Origin: Paracoccaceae bacterium
Lineage (GTDB): Bacteria > Pseudomonadota > Alphaproteobacteria > Rhodobacterales > Rhodobacteraceae
Length of the DNA stretch: 48,032 nt
Reading direction: 5' to 3'
Assembly: GCA_947476475.1 (NCBI GenBank)
Contig: CANJQT010000013.1
Location: 1-48,032 of the forward strand
Shown here: positions 36,656-45,462 of the stretch, in pieces
Layout: every line of letters begins with the position of its first letter
How positions within the stretch are numbered: the first letter of the stretch is position 1
Translations under genes and position numbers: made by a program
The notes under the pieces: generated by a model
What the model saw: the letters and a program-made list of their open reading frames with translations, nothing else
What the model was told of the DNA's origin: nothing
Database searches by the model: none

Positions 36656-37635
36656 TGGGTTTTGACCGCGACCAGATGGCACGGCTGATCGCCGCCCATG
36701 GCGCGCTGGTGCGGGTGGTGGTGGCGGAAGTCGCCGGATCGGCCCCGCGCGAAGCGGGGGCGGCGATGCTGGTCTGGGCCGACGGTCAGGAAGGCACCAT
36801 CGGCGGCGGTGCGCTGGAATATCAGGCGACCGAGGATGCCAGAAAAATGCTTGCGGCCGGCGAGGCCGCGCGGCTGTTGAAAGTGCCGCTTGGTCCGGCC
36901 TTGAACCAGTGCTGCGGCGGTGCGGTGGTGCTGTTGTCGGAACTGTGGGATGCGGCGCGGTTTGCCGCACTTGAAGGGCCGGTGGTCGCCCGCCCCCTGC
37001 CCGGCAAGCCTGCCGATATGCCACTGGCGGTGGCAAGGGTTCTGGCGCGGGCACGTGGTGAGGGGATCATCGCTTCTGCGCGTATCGTTCAGGGCTGGCT
37101 GATCGAGCCGCTGCATCAGCCCAAGCGCCAGTTGTGGGTCTGGGGCGCGGGCCATGTGGGGCGGGCGATTGTCGGCGTGCTGGCCCAGCTGCCCGATCTG
37201 GCGATCACTTGGGTTGATACCGACGGCGCGCGCTTTCCCGGCCTTGTCCCGGATGGTGTGGTGCAACGGGTCGCTACCAACCCCGCGGAACTGGTGGGTG
37301 CCGCCCCGCCTGACGCCCATCACCTGATCCTGACCTTCAGCCATGCGCTGGACCTTGACCTGTGCCACCGCCTGCTGACGCGCGGCTTCGCCAGCCTTGG
37401 CCTGATCGGATCGGCAACGAAGTGGGCGCGCTTTCGCGCGCGGCTGGCAGCATTTGGCCATGCGCCGGACCGGATAGGGCGGATCACCTGCCCCATCGGG
37501 CGACCGGAATTCGGCAAACATCCGCAAGCGATTGCTATTGGCGTGGCAGTGGAATTTCTGGATAGGCAAGGTGCTGAACGGACCACAGAGTCCGATGCAC
37601 CGCCCATCGCGGCAAAGGGGGACCGCGCGACATGA
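36655..37635 (+). CDS. xdhC: xanthine dehydrogenase accessory protein XdhC
   Basis: XdhC binds molybdenum cofactor, promotes its sulfuration and inserts it into XdhB. The 326-residue protein has the N-terminal VVVAEVAGSAPREAGAAMLV block, the LNQCCGGAVVLL cysteine motif, and a C-terminal Rossmann domain LWVWGAGHVGRAIV. ATG 36655 shares its A with the xdhB stop. The last 4 bases overlap the ABC ATPase start (ATGA), tying cofactor loading to the transporter genes. Confidence 0.94.
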   Translation: MGFDRDQMARLIAAHGALVRVVVAEVAGSAPREAGAAMLVWADGQEGTIGGGALEYQATEDARKMLAAGEAARLLKVPLGPALNQCCGGAVVLLSELWDAARFAALEGPVVARPLPGKPADMPLAVARVLARARGEGIIASARIVQGWLIEPLHQPKRQLWVWGAGHVGRAIVGVLAQLPDLAITWVDTDGARFPGLVPDGVVQRVATNPAELVGAAPPDAHHLILTFSHALDLDLCHRLLTRGFASLGLIGSATKWARFRARLAAFGHAPDRIGRITCPIGRPEFGKHPQAIAIGVAVEFLDRQGAERTTESDAPPIAAKGDRAT

Positions 37636-39167
37636 CCGACGCAAAACTGCTGACCATTGAGGGGATTTCCAAATCCTACCCCGGGGTGAAGGCCAATGAA
37701 AACGTGTCGCTTTCCATCGGGCGTGGCGAGGTTCATGCGCTTTTGGGCGAAAACGGCGCCGGAAAATCGACGCTGGTGAAGATGATTTACGGGCTGGTAC
37801 GGCCCGACGAAGGGCGGATGACCTTCCTTGGTCGGACCTTTGCCCCCACCAAACCCAGCGAAGCACGGTCGACCGGCGTCGGCATGGTGTTCCAGCATTT
37901 CAGCCTGTTCGAGGCGCTGAATGTCGCGGAAAACGTGGCGCTTGGCATGGACAACCCGCCGCCGCAGCGCACCCTTGCCCAAAGGATCCGCGAGGTCAGC
38001 GACGGCTACGGCCTGCCGCTTGATCCCAACCGTCTGGTCGGCGAACTGTCTGCGGGCGAACGCCAACGGGTCGAGATCATCCGCTGCCTGCTGCAAAGCC
38101 CCAAGCTTCTGATCATGGACGAACCCACTTCGGTTCTGACCCCGCAAGAGGTGGAGATACTGTTCACCACACTGAGGCAGCTGGCCGCCGAGGGCACGTC
38201 GATCCTTTATATCAGCCACAAGCTCGAAGAGATCCGCAGCCTGTGCGATGCCGCCACGATCCTGCGTCGCGGCAAGGTGGTGGGCAGCTGCACCCCGCGC
38301 GAAAAGTCGGCGCGTGAACTGGCCGAAATGATGGTCGGCGCCACCCTGACACCGCCGGAAAGGGCCGCCAAGGATCTGGGCGATGTGGCGCTTGAAGCGC
38401 GCGGACTGGCGGTGCCATCGCTCAACCCGTTCGGGACCAGCCTGAAGGACATATCGTTCACCGTCCGCAAGGGCGAGGTTCTGGCGATTGGCGGCGTGGC
38501 CGGAAACGGGCAGGACGAACTCTTGCTGGCACTGTCGGGCGAGGTGCGGTCGGTTCCCGGCGCAGTCAGAATCGACGGGCATAACTCGGGCCACCTTGGC
38601 CCGAACGAACGGCGCGCGGCGGGTCTTGTGACCGGACCGGAGGAGCGGCTTGGCCATGCCGCCGCCCCCGACATGTCTTTGACCGAAAACGCGCTTTTGA
38701 CCGGGGCCCTGCGCATGGGGCTGACGAACAATGGCTTCATCGACTGGGTCAAGACGCGCGAATATTCTGAACAGATCATCAAGACCTTTGATGTGCGCAC
38801 CCCCGGCAGCCATACGGCCGCCCGGGCGCTTTCGGGCGGGAATTTGCAGAAATTCGTCATCGGACGGGAAATCCTGCAAACGCCCGGCGTGATCATCGTC
38901 AACCAGCCGACCTGGGGCGTGGATGCGGCTGCTGCCGCCTTCATCCGGCAGGCTCTGCTGGACCGTGCGGCTGCGGGGGCGGCGGTGGTGGTGATTTCAC
39001 AAGATATCGACGAACTTCTTGAGGTGGGCGACCGTTTCGCCGCCCTGAACGAGGGGCGGCTTTCCGACCCGGTCCCGGTCAAGGGGCTGACGGTCGATCA
39101 AATCGGACTGATGCTGGGCGGCGCGCACGGCATGCACAAGGCAGAGGTGCACCATGCTCAGGCTTGA
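37632..39167 (+). CDS. BMP-type purine/nucleoside ABC transporter, two-domain ATP-binding protein
   Basis: The 511-residue ATPase has two nucleotide-binding domains. NBD1 has Walker A GENGAGKST at 39-47, signature LSAGERQRVEI at about 139 and Walker B LLIMDEPTSVLTPQE. NBD2 has GVAGNGQDELL in place of Walker A, signature LSGGNLQKFVIGRE, and IIVNQPTWGVD at Walker B, so it lacks the P-loop lysine and the catalytic acidic pair, as is usual in this sugar/nucleoside subfamily. It overlaps xdhC by 4 bp and the first permease by 14 bp. Linkage to XDH suggests hypoxanthine, xanthine or nucleoside uptake. Confidence 0.93.
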   Translation: MTDAKLLTIEGISKSYPGVKANENVSLSIGRGEVHALLGENGAGKSTLVKMIYGLVRPDEGRMTFLGRTFAPTKPSEARSTGVGMVFQHFSLFEALNVAENVALGMDNPPPQRTLAQRIREVSDGYGLPLDPNRLVGELSAGERQRVEIIRCLLQSPKLLIMDEPTSVLTPQEVEILFTTLRQLAAEGTSILYISHKLEEIRSLCDAATILRRGKVVGSCTPREKSARELAEMMVGATLTPPERAAKDLGDVALEARGLAVPSLNPFGTSLKDISFTVRKGEVLAIGGVAGNGQDELLLALSGEVRSVPGAVRIDGHNSGHLGPNERRAAGLVTGPEERLGHAAAPDMSLTENALLTGALRMGLTNNGFIDWVKTREYSEQIIKTFDVRTPGSHTAARALSGGNLQKFVIGREILQTPGVIIVNQPTWGVDAAAAAFIRQALLDRAAAGAAVVVISQDIDELLEVGDRFAALNEGRLSDPVPVKGLTVDQIGLMLGGAHGMHKAEVHHAQA

Positions 39168-40236
39168 AAAACGCCCCAACCCGTCGAAGTTCTGGCTTTA
39201 TGCCACGCCGATTGTCGCGGTAATCCTGACGATGATCGCCGGCGGCATCATGTTCGCGCTTCTGGGCAAGAACCCGTTCGCAGTGATCCAGACGATCTTC
39301 TGGGATCCCCTGTTCGGTAAATTTGCCTATTATCTGCGCGGCCAGCTTCTGGTGAAGGCCGGGCCACTGGTGCTGATCGCGGTGGGCCTGTCTCTGGGCT
39401 TCAGGGCGGGCATATGGAACATCGGGGCCGAAGGACAATATATCATGGGCGCCGTTTTCGGCGCGGCGGTGGGACTTGCCGCCTTTCCGACCGAAAGTCG
39501 CTGGATTTTTCCGGCGATGATCGTTGCCGGGGCGTTTGGCGGCTGGCTGTGGGCAATGATCCCGGCGATCCTGAAGACCAGACTGAACACCAACGAAATC
39601 CTTGTATCGCTGATGCTGGTTTATGTCGCGCAGACCATTCTGGCCATGGCGGCGACCGGCTTCCTGCGCAACCCCGAAGGCATGGGCTTTCCCGGCAGCC
39701 GCAACTTTTCGTCTTTTCCGGCGGCGGCGAATGGCGAATTATTTGTAGGCACCGGCCTGCACTGGGGCGTGGTCACGGCGATTGCTACGGTGATTTTCGC
39801 CTATGTGCTGCTGCAACGCCATCTGATGGGTTTCCAGATCAAACTGGCCGGGCAGGCCCCGCGTGCAGCACGCTTTCACGGGGTCAGCCCCAACCGTCTG
39901 GTGGTGATGTGCATGGGCATTTCGGGGGCGCTTGCTGGCCTTGCGGGCCTGTTTGAGGTGACCGGCCCCGCTGGCCAGATCACCATCGACTTCAACGTCG
40001 GCTACGGCTTCACCGCGATTATCGTCGCCTTCCTTGGTCGCCTCAACCCGTTGGGGATCATGCTGGCGGGCCTTCTGATGGCGCTGACCTATATCGGCGG
40101 CGAGATGGCCTCGACCAACCTCGGCCTGCCTGCTGCCGCAATTCAGGCCTTTCAGGGGATGCTGCTGTTCTTCCTGCTGGGGGTCGATGTGCTGACCAAC
40201 TACCGGATACGATTCATGATGATGGGAGGCCGCTGA
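39154..40236 (+). CDS. ABC transporter permease, BMP/purine type (first)
   Basis: The 360-residue membrane protein of the BPD_transp_2 (branched-chain/nucleoside) type has about eight to ten helices. Family blocks are SLGFRAGIWNIGAEGQYIMGAVFGAAVGL and LQRHLMGFQIKLAGQAPRAARFHGVSPNRLV, with the EAA-like loop near GVSPNRLVVMC. It starts inside the ATPase gene and ends one base into the second permease, so these are tightly coupled. Confidence 0.93.
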   Translation: MLRLEKRPNPSKFWLYATPIVAVILTMIAGGIMFALLGKNPFAVIQTIFWDPLFGKFAYYLRGQLLVKAGPLVLIAVGLSLGFRAGIWNIGAEGQYIMGAVFGAAVGLAAFPTESRWIFPAMIVAGAFGGWLWAMIPAILKTRLNTNEILVSLMLVYVAQTILAMAATGFLRNPEGMGFPGSRNFSSFPAAANGELFVGTGLHWGVVTAIATVIFAYVLLQRHLMGFQIKLAGQAPRAARFHGVSPNRLVVMCMGISGALAGLAGLFEVTGPAGQITIDFNVGYGFTAIIVAFLGRLNPLGIMLAGLLMALTYIGGEMASTNLGLPAAAIQAFQGMLLFFLLGVDVLTNYRIRFMMMGGR

Positions 40237-41162
40237 TGGAACTGGGATCAATCAATCTGGTGACATTGATCGCCACGCTGATGGTGGCGGCGGTGCCGAT
40301 CATGCTGGCGGCCTTGGGCGAGCTGGTGGTCGAAAAATCCGGCGTGCTCAATCTGGGCGTCGAGGGCATGATGATCATGGGTGCCATTTGCGGCTTCATG
40401 ACAGCCGTGGCCACCGGCAGCCCGGTTCTGGGCTTTGTTGGCGGGGCGGCGGGCGGGGCGGCGCTAAGTCTGGCCTTTGCCTTCCTCACCCAGTCGCTTC
40501 TGGCCAATCAGGTGGCCACCGGCCTTGCGCTCACGCTCTTCGGGCTTGGCCTGTCTTCGCTGCTGGGTCAGGGTTACAACGGCATCAAGCCGCCGCCCAC
40601 CGGGGCGGTTCCCTTCGGGCCGCTTGCCGACATTCCCGTGCTGGGCACGATCCTGTTCAGCCATGACTGGGTTGTCTACTTTTCCATAGCGATGATCGCC
40701 GCCGTCTGGTGGGTGCTGAAATCCACCCGCACGGGCCTGATCATCCGCGCGGTGGGCGAAAGCCATGATGCGGCCCACGCCCTGGGCTACAAGGTGAACC
40801 GTATCCGTCTGGCCTGTATCCTGTTCGGCGGCGCCTTGGCCGGGATGGGCGGGGCTTATGTCAGCCTGGTGCGGGTGCCGCAATGGACCGACGGGATCAC
40901 TGCCGGTGCGGGCTGGATCGCGCTGGCGATCGTGGTCTTTGCCAGCTGGAAGCCCTGGCGCGTGCTGATCGGCGCCTATCTCTTTGGCGGGATTACCGGA
41001 TTGCAACTTTCGCTACAGGCGGCGGGGTCAAAAATCCCGGTCGAATACTTGTCGATGTCGCCATATCTGATAACCATTCTGGTGCTGGTGATCATGTCCT
41101 CTGGCCGTGCCTCACTGAATGCGCCCGCTGCCTTGGGCCAGAATTTCCACGCCGCGCGCTGA
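40236..41162 (+). CDS. ABC transporter permease, BMP/purine type (second)
   Basis: The 308-residue partner permease has the typical LGELVVEKSGVLNLGVEGMMIMGA opening and the later blocks GLIIRAVGESHDAAHALGYKVNRIRL and LAGMGGAYVSLVRVPQW. It probably forms the heterodimeric channel with the preceding protein. It overlaps that gene by one base. A stem-loop separates it from the binding-protein gene. Confidence 0.94.
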   Translation: MELGSINLVTLIATLMVAAVPIMLAALGELVVEKSGVLNLGVEGMMIMGAICGFMTAVATGSPVLGFVGGAAGGAALSLAFAFLTQSLLANQVATGLALTLFGLGLSSLLGQGYNGIKPPPTGAVPFGPLADIPVLGTILFSHDWVVYFSIAMIAAVWWVLKSTRTGLIIRAVGESHDAAHALGYKVNRIRLACILFGGALAGMGGAYVSLVRVPQWTDGITAGAGWIALAIVVFASWKPWRVLIGAYLFGGITGLQLSLQAAGSKIPVEYLSMSPYLITILVLVIMSSGRASLNAPAALGQNFHAAR

Positions 41163-41190
41163 CGCAGATCAGCCACGGCCACTTTCAACC

Positions 41191-41208
41191 GGGGCCCGGG
41201 ATGGCCCC
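41191..41208 (+). promoter_or_regulatory. stem-loop between permease and binding-protein genes
   Basis: GGGGCC (41191-41196) and GGCCCC (41203-41208) flank CGGGAT, 18 bases before the BMP start and upstream of its GGGAG site. There is no T-run. Such intercistronic hairpins often protect the downstream part of the mRNA and raise the output of the binding protein over the permeases. Confidence 0.5.
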
Positions 41209-41225
41209 CCAACGGGAGACTGCGA

Positions 41226-42320
41226 ATGCTGAGAAGAACTCTTCTGACCACTGCGGCACTGGGCCTTGGTCTGGCCCTGTCCGGCACCGGCGCGATGGCC
41301 GCCGGGATGGATCACGTGAAGGCCTGTTTTGTCTACGTCGGCCCGATCGGTGATGGCGGCTGGACCTTCCAGCACCATCAGGGCGCGCTGGCGGTGCAGG
41401 AAAAATTCGGCGACAAGGTCGAATTGCAGTGGCAGGAAAGCGTGCCCGAGGGTGCCGACGCCGAGCGGGTTCTGACCCAGATGGCCTTGGGCGGCTGCAA
41501 CGTCATCTTCACCACCTCGTTTGGTTACATGGATGCGACCAATGCCGTCGCCGCCAAGTTCCCGGACGTGAAGTTCGAACATGCCACCGGCTTCAAGCGT
41601 GACAGCGCCAACGTCTCGACCTACAACGCCCGCTTCTATGAAGGCCGTGCGGTGGAAGGCCTGATCGCCGGCCGGATGACCAAGTCGAACAAGATCGGCT
41701 ACATCGGGTCGTTCCCGATCCCGGAAGTGGTCATGGGCATCAACTCGTATTATCTGAACGCCAAGAAGGTGAACCCGAACGTCGAACTGTCGGTCGTCTG
41801 GGCCTTCACCTGGTTCGATCCGGCCAAGGAAGCCGATGCTGCCAAGGCGTTGATCGATCAGGGCGTTGACGTGATTGCCTCGCACACCGACTCGACCGCA
41901 CCCTTGGCAGAAGCGGCCAAGACCGAAGGCAAGGTCATCGGCTTTGGTCAGGCGTCGGACATGAGCGAATACAAGGACGGCCCGCGCGTCACCTCGATCA
42001 TCGACAACTGGGGCCCGTACTATGTGGAGCGCGTCGGCGCCCTTCTGGATGGCACCTATGAGCAGAAAGACACCTGGGCGGGTATCGCCGGCGGTGAAGT
42101 GCTGATCGGCGAGATCTCGGCTTCGGTTCCGGCCGAAGTGAAGGCCGAAGCCGAAAAACTGCGCGACGATATCGCGGCAGGCACGGTGCATCCGTTCACC
42201 GGACCGATCAACAAGCAGGACGGTTCGGCCTGGCTGGCCGAGGGCGCAACCGCGCCGGACGGCGACCTTCTGGGGATGAACTTCTATGTCGAAGGCATCA
42301 CCGGCGACATTCCGCAGTAA
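41226..42320 (+). CDS. BMP family ABC transporter substrate-binding protein
   Basis: The 364-residue periplasmic protein has a signal peptide (RRTLLTTAALGLGLALSG, cleavage after AMA) and no lipobox cysteine, then the BMP/Med fold: KACFVYVGPIGDGGWTFQHH, GGCNVIFTTSFGYMD, FEHATGF, NARFYEGRAVEGLIAG. Relatives bind nucleosides or purine bases. Its position downstream of xdhABC and the matching ATPase and permeases points to purines. ATG 41226 with GGGAG upstream. A strong terminator follows. Confidence 0.95.
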   Translation: MLRRTLLTTAALGLGLALSGTGAMAAGMDHVKACFVYVGPIGDGGWTFQHHQGALAVQEKFGDKVELQWQESVPEGADAERVLTQMALGGCNVIFTTSFGYMDATNAVAAKFPDVKFEHATGFKRDSANVSTYNARFYEGRAVEGLIAGRMTKSNKIGYIGSFPIPEVVMGINSYYLNAKKVNPNVELSVVWAFTWFDPAKEADAAKALIDQGVDVIASHTDSTAPLAEAAKTEGKVIGFGQASDMSEYKDGPRVTSIIDNWGPYYVERVGALLDGTYEQKDTWAGIAGGEVLIGEISASVPAEVKAEAEKLRDDIAAGTVHPFTGPINKQDGSAWLAEGATAPDGDLLGMNFYVEGITGDIPQ

Positions 42321-42344
42321 GCAGCGCCTCGTCGGCACCAACAG

Positions 42345-42373
42345 AAAAGGCCCCGCGCTGCGGGGCCTTTTTT
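42345..42373 (+). terminator. intrinsic terminator of the xdh/purine transport unit
   Basis: A perfect 12-bp stem, AAAAGGCCCCGC / GCGGGGCCTTTT with loop GCT, merges into a run of six T (42368-42373), 24 bases after the BMP stop. Confidence 0.95.
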
Positions 42374-42397
42374 CGTCCCCTGCGGGGCGGACCCGTT

Positions 42398-42448
42398 GGG
42401 GGGGCGCTGCCCCCCACCCTCCGGGATATTTGCGCCACAACGAAGGGG
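42398..42448 (+). repeat. GC-rich palindromic intergenic repeat, copy C
   Basis: GGGGGGGCGCTGCCCCCC, then CACCCTCCGGGATATTTG and a CAACGAAGGGG tail, in the same order as copies A, B and D but without an internal hairpin. It lies between the BMP terminator and the 3' end of the CDF gene. Confidence 0.75.
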
Positions 42449-42465
42449 AAGCAAGACAGGGCGGG

Positions 42466-43350
42466 TCAGGGTTCGCCCGCCACATCCTTGTGAATGATCA
42501 CATCGCACTGGGGATAGGTTTCGATGATCTTGCGTCTTAGCCCCGCGCCAATCGCATGGGCGTCGCGCAGGGGTTGGTCACCATTGAGTTCGATATGCAG
42601 GTTCACGAAGATCCGGCTGCCCGCCATCCGGGTTTTAAGGTCGTGAAAGCCGTGCAGGCCCGGCCAGTCGCGGGCGATGGCGGCGATGCCCGCGATGATT
42701 TCGGGGTCGGCGCGCCGGTCCATCAGCGCGTCCCATGCCGCCTTTCCGATACGCAGCGAGCCGAAAGCAAGGATCAGGGCCGCGCCAAGCGCCACCACCG
42801 AGTCGATCTGGCCCAGCCCGAACCGATGCGACATCCACAGGGCGGCAATCGCCCCAAGATTGGGCCCGAGGTCGGACATATAGTGCAGGCTGTCGGCCGC
42901 AACGACGCGGCTGCCGGTGCGCCGCGCCACCCGTCTTTGCCACAGCACAAGGCCGATGGTCAGCAGGATCGACAGGACCATCACCGCCATCCCCTGTTCC
43001 TGCGCCGCCAAGGGAACTGGCGTATCGGACAACAGCCGCCCGACCGAAGCCCAGCCGATCACCGCCGCAGAGATGAGGATGAAGATCGACTGCGCCAGCG
43101 CTGCCAGATCCTCGACCGAGGTATGGCCGAAGGCGTGATCTTCGTCGGCCGGGCGCGCGGCATAGATGATCGCCATCAGCCCGCCGATCGACATCATCAG
43201 ATCCAGCGCACTGTCCGCCAGCGAAGCCGCGACCGAGAGCGCCTGCGTTGAACCCAGCGCCCAGAGTTTCAACCCCACGAGCACCAGCGCCACCGCCACC
43301 GAGGCCAACCCGGCAGATAGATTGAGGGCCGTGCCCTTGCCGTGTGCCAT
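42466..43350 (-). CDS. cation diffusion facilitator (FieF-like) metal exporter
   Basis: A Zn/Fe/Co/Mn proton antiporter of the inner membrane. The 294 residues have six helices and the canonical tetrahedral site Asp46, Asp50 (SLADSALD) with His156, Asp160 (DSLHYMSD), as in FieF. The loop DEDHAFGH (69-76) matches site B, and the C-terminal cytoplasmic ferredoxin-like domain has HDLKTRMAGSRIFVNLHIEL. ATG 43350 has GGAGG 5 bases upstream. The metal specificity cannot be read with certainty. Confidence 0.93.
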   Translation of the reverse strand: MAHGKGTALNLSAGLASVAVALVLVGLKLWALGSTQALSVAASLADSALDLMMSIGGLMAIIYAARPADEDHAFGHTSVEDLAALAQSIFILISAAVIGWASVGRLLSDTPVPLAAQEQGMAVMVLSILLTIGLVLWQRRVARRTGSRVVAADSLHYMSDLGPNLGAIAALWMSHRFGLGQIDSVVALGAALILAFGSLRIGKAAWDALMDRRADPEIIAGIAAIARDWPGLHGFHDLKTRMAGSRIFVNLHIELNGDQPLRDAHAIGAGLRRKIIETYPQCDVIIHKDVAGEP

Positions 43351-43391
43351 CGCAGCCTCCTGACCCTGTGCGCCCTGATCGGGCGACCGGT

Positions 43392-43946
43392 TTAGTCGCG
43401 GATTTCGTCGGGATCAACGCCCCAGATCTGCGTCTTTTGCACCCAGCCGTCCTGACCGCCCGCGCTTATTTCGCACCAGTCGGCCTCGCACTCTCCCAGC
43501 TTGCCAATCACCCCTTCGTCGGCAATCGCCACCAGCGCCGATCTGGCACTGGGCAGCATGTGAAGTTCGGTCTTGGGCTGGGTCACCAGCGCGGTGCGCA
43601 CCCCCGAAAGAAGCGTATAGTAGATCCAGCCACCCTGACCTTCATTATCCTCGACCCGCCGCCAATGTTCGAATTCGGCGGTCACCCGCAACGGCATGTC
43701 GTAATGACGAAACACCCAGTCGATGCGGTGTTCAAGGCTGGGTCCGCGCCGCACATTGCCCTCGCGCGATTTCAGCGACACATAGCGCGGCAGCGGCAGC
43801 TTGGTCACCGACCCGACGGCGGGGTCGGCTTCTGCCGCGGCGGCGCTCTCTTCCCCAGCCTCCTGCGCGAGGGCGACCCCGCATGGCCCAAGCATCAGCG
43901 CGAGCGTCAGCCACCGAACCGCAAGCCCCATCCTGTGAACCGTCAT
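43392..43946 (-). CDS. secreted bacterial SH3 domain protein
   Basis: The 184-residue exported protein has a signal peptide (MGLAVRWLTLALMLGPCGVA, cleavage near ALA), a short Ala/Glu-rich linker, and two SH3b-like repeats (YVSLKSREGNVRRGPSLEHR and the region ending WCEISAGGQDGWVQKTQIWG), as in the SH3_4/DUF1058 group. It probably binds cell wall. ATG 43946 with GGGGAA upstream is favoured over GTG 43964 and ATG 43931. It diverges from the dehydrogenase gene (125 bp). Confidence 0.85.
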   Translation of the reverse strand: MTVHRMGLAVRWLTLALMLGPCGVALAQEAGEESAAAAEADPAVGSVTKLPLPRYVSLKSREGNVRRGPSLEHRIDWVFRHYDMPLRVTAEFEHWRRVEDNEGQGGWIYYTLLSGVRTALVTQPKTELHMLPSARSALVAIADEGVIGKLGECEADWCEISAGGQDGWVQKTQIWGVDPDEIRD

Positions 43947-44071
43947 GTTCCCCAACCTGCCCACACATCAGCCCAAAGGTGTGCCCGATAGATCTTTCGG
44001 GCTTGTGGCTTACCCGTTTGCGCTGCACTTTGCCAGCAAGGACCGGAAGACGGAAGAGAGGAGCTTTGATC

Positions 44072-45058
44072 ATGCGCACCGAGCGGCTGACTGTTGTCGT
44101 CACGCGACGCCTGCCCGAGCCGGTGGAAACCCGGATGAAAGAGCTGTTCGACGTGGAGTTGCGCGACCCCGACGCCCCGATGAGCCGTGAAGAGCTGGCG
44201 GCCGCGATGCGGCGCGCCGACGTTCTGGTGCCCACCATTACCGATCACATAGATGCAACCTTGCTGGCACAGGCCGGCGAGCGGCTGAAGCTGATCGCCA
44301 ACTACGGCGCGGGGGTCGACAATATCGATGTGTCGACCGCCCGCCAGCGCGGCATACTGGTGTCGAACACCCCGGGCGTGCTGACCGAAGATACTGCCGA
44401 CATGACGATGGCGCTGATGCTTGCCGTGATCCGCCGGATTCCCGAAGGGCTTGCGGTGATGCAGTCCGGCCAATGGCAGGGCTGGTCGCCCACCGGCTTT
44501 CTGGGCGGGCGCATAGGCGGGCGGCGGCTGGGCATTTTGGGCATGGGCCGCATTGGTCAGGCGGTGGCGCGGCGCGCCAGCGCCTTCGGCATGCAGATCC
44601 ATTACAACAACCGCAAGCGCCTGCGCCCGGAAACCGAAGCGGCGCTGGAAGCGACATGGTGGGAAAGCCTTGATCAGATGGTCGCCCGCATGGATGTACT
44701 GTCGATCAACTGCCCGCACACGCCTTCGACCTTCCATTTGATGAACGCCCGGCGGCTGAAGCTGATGAAACCCAGCGCCGTGATCATCAACACCTCGCGC
44801 GGCGAGGTGATCGACGAAAACGCCCTGACCCGAATGCTGCGCGCGGGCGAACTTGGCGGGGCGGGGCTTGATGTCTATGAACATGGTACCGACATCAACC
44901 CGCGCCTGAAAGAGCTGCCCAATGTCGTCCTTCTGCCCCATATGGGTTCGGCCACACTGGAAGGCCGGATCGAAATGGGCGAGAAAGTGATCATCAATAT
45001 CAAGACCTTCGCTGACGGTCATCGCCCGCCGGATCAGGTGGTTCCAGGAATGCTTTAG
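44072..45058 (+). CDS. D-2-hydroxyacid dehydrogenase (glyoxylate/hydroxypyruvate reductase type)
   Basis: NAD(P)H-dependent reduction of glyoxylate or hydroxypyruvate, or the reverse on D-glycerate. The 328 residues have the N-terminal ANYGAGVDNIDV block, Rossmann LGILGMGRIGQ (153-163), and the catalytic set Arg243 (NTSRGEVID), Glu270 (GLDVYE) and His290 (LLPHMGSAT). ATG 44072 has GAGGAG upstream. The frame is open from 43883, but that part is antisense to the SH3 gene. The exact substrate is inferred from family resemblance. Confidence 0.93.
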   Translation: MRTERLTVVVTRRLPEPVETRMKELFDVELRDPDAPMSREELAAAMRRADVLVPTITDHIDATLLAQAGERLKLIANYGAGVDNIDVSTARQRGILVSNTPGVLTEDTADMTMALMLAVIRRIPEGLAVMQSGQWQGWSPTGFLGGRIGGRRLGILGMGRIGQAVARRASAFGMQIHYNNRKRLRPETEAALEATWWESLDQMVARMDVLSINCPHTPSTFHLMNARRLKLMKPSAVIINTSRGEVIDENALTRMLRAGELGGAGLDVYEHGTDINPRLKELPNVVLLPHMGSATLEGRIEMGEKVIINIKTFADGHRPPDQVVPGML

Positions 45059-45462
45059 ACGCGCAACCTGCGGCAAGCGCATAGCCTCGTTGCCGACCGG
45101 ATCAAGGTTCCGGCCGGTTGGTCGGCAGTGTTTTCTGACTGCCCCGCGCAGGGCCGATCAAGGTATCGAACGCCTTTCATTGCATATCTTGCACGGATCG
45201 CGCCTGTGGCGTGACTGGCCGATGATACCACAGCGATGCCGACCAGCTGTCTTGCCGCCGAACCGACTTCAGACCTTCAGCCAAGATGGTGCCTGACCGC
45301 CGGAACCGAGCCCAACACCTCTGGTCAACCGGCCCCGCCGCTGGATCAGGTCGCAAGCGACATCGTGGAATGTCGTTTTCGGACGCGAAAGGTCGGGCAG
45401 ACCTTCACGACGATCGCAGTCTCTGTCAGATATGGCCCAAACGAATACCGAGGAGCCAAACC
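45059..45462. other. 404-bp intergenic region upstream of the DMGDH-like gene
   Basis: It holds the terminator at 45091-45136. The rest (45137-45462) should contain the promoter of the flavoprotein gene. I see no clear -35/-10 pair, no recognisable glycine riboswitch, and no supported small gene. The open frame running into the downstream gene from 45286 has no family resemblance. Confidence 0.6.
45091..45136 (+). terminator. probable terminator of the dehydrogenase gene
   Basis: The arms TGCCGACC (45091-45098) and GGTCGGCA (45120-45127) form a perfect 8-bp outer stem with further GGA/TCC pairing inside. GTGTTTTCT follows. It starts 33 bases after the stop. Confidence 0.55.

Noticed and set aside
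45286-45462. N-terminal extension of the DMGDH-like protein
   Set aside because: The extra 59 residues show no similarity to the family, and the ATG at 45463 has a strong GAGGAG site before the FAD motif.
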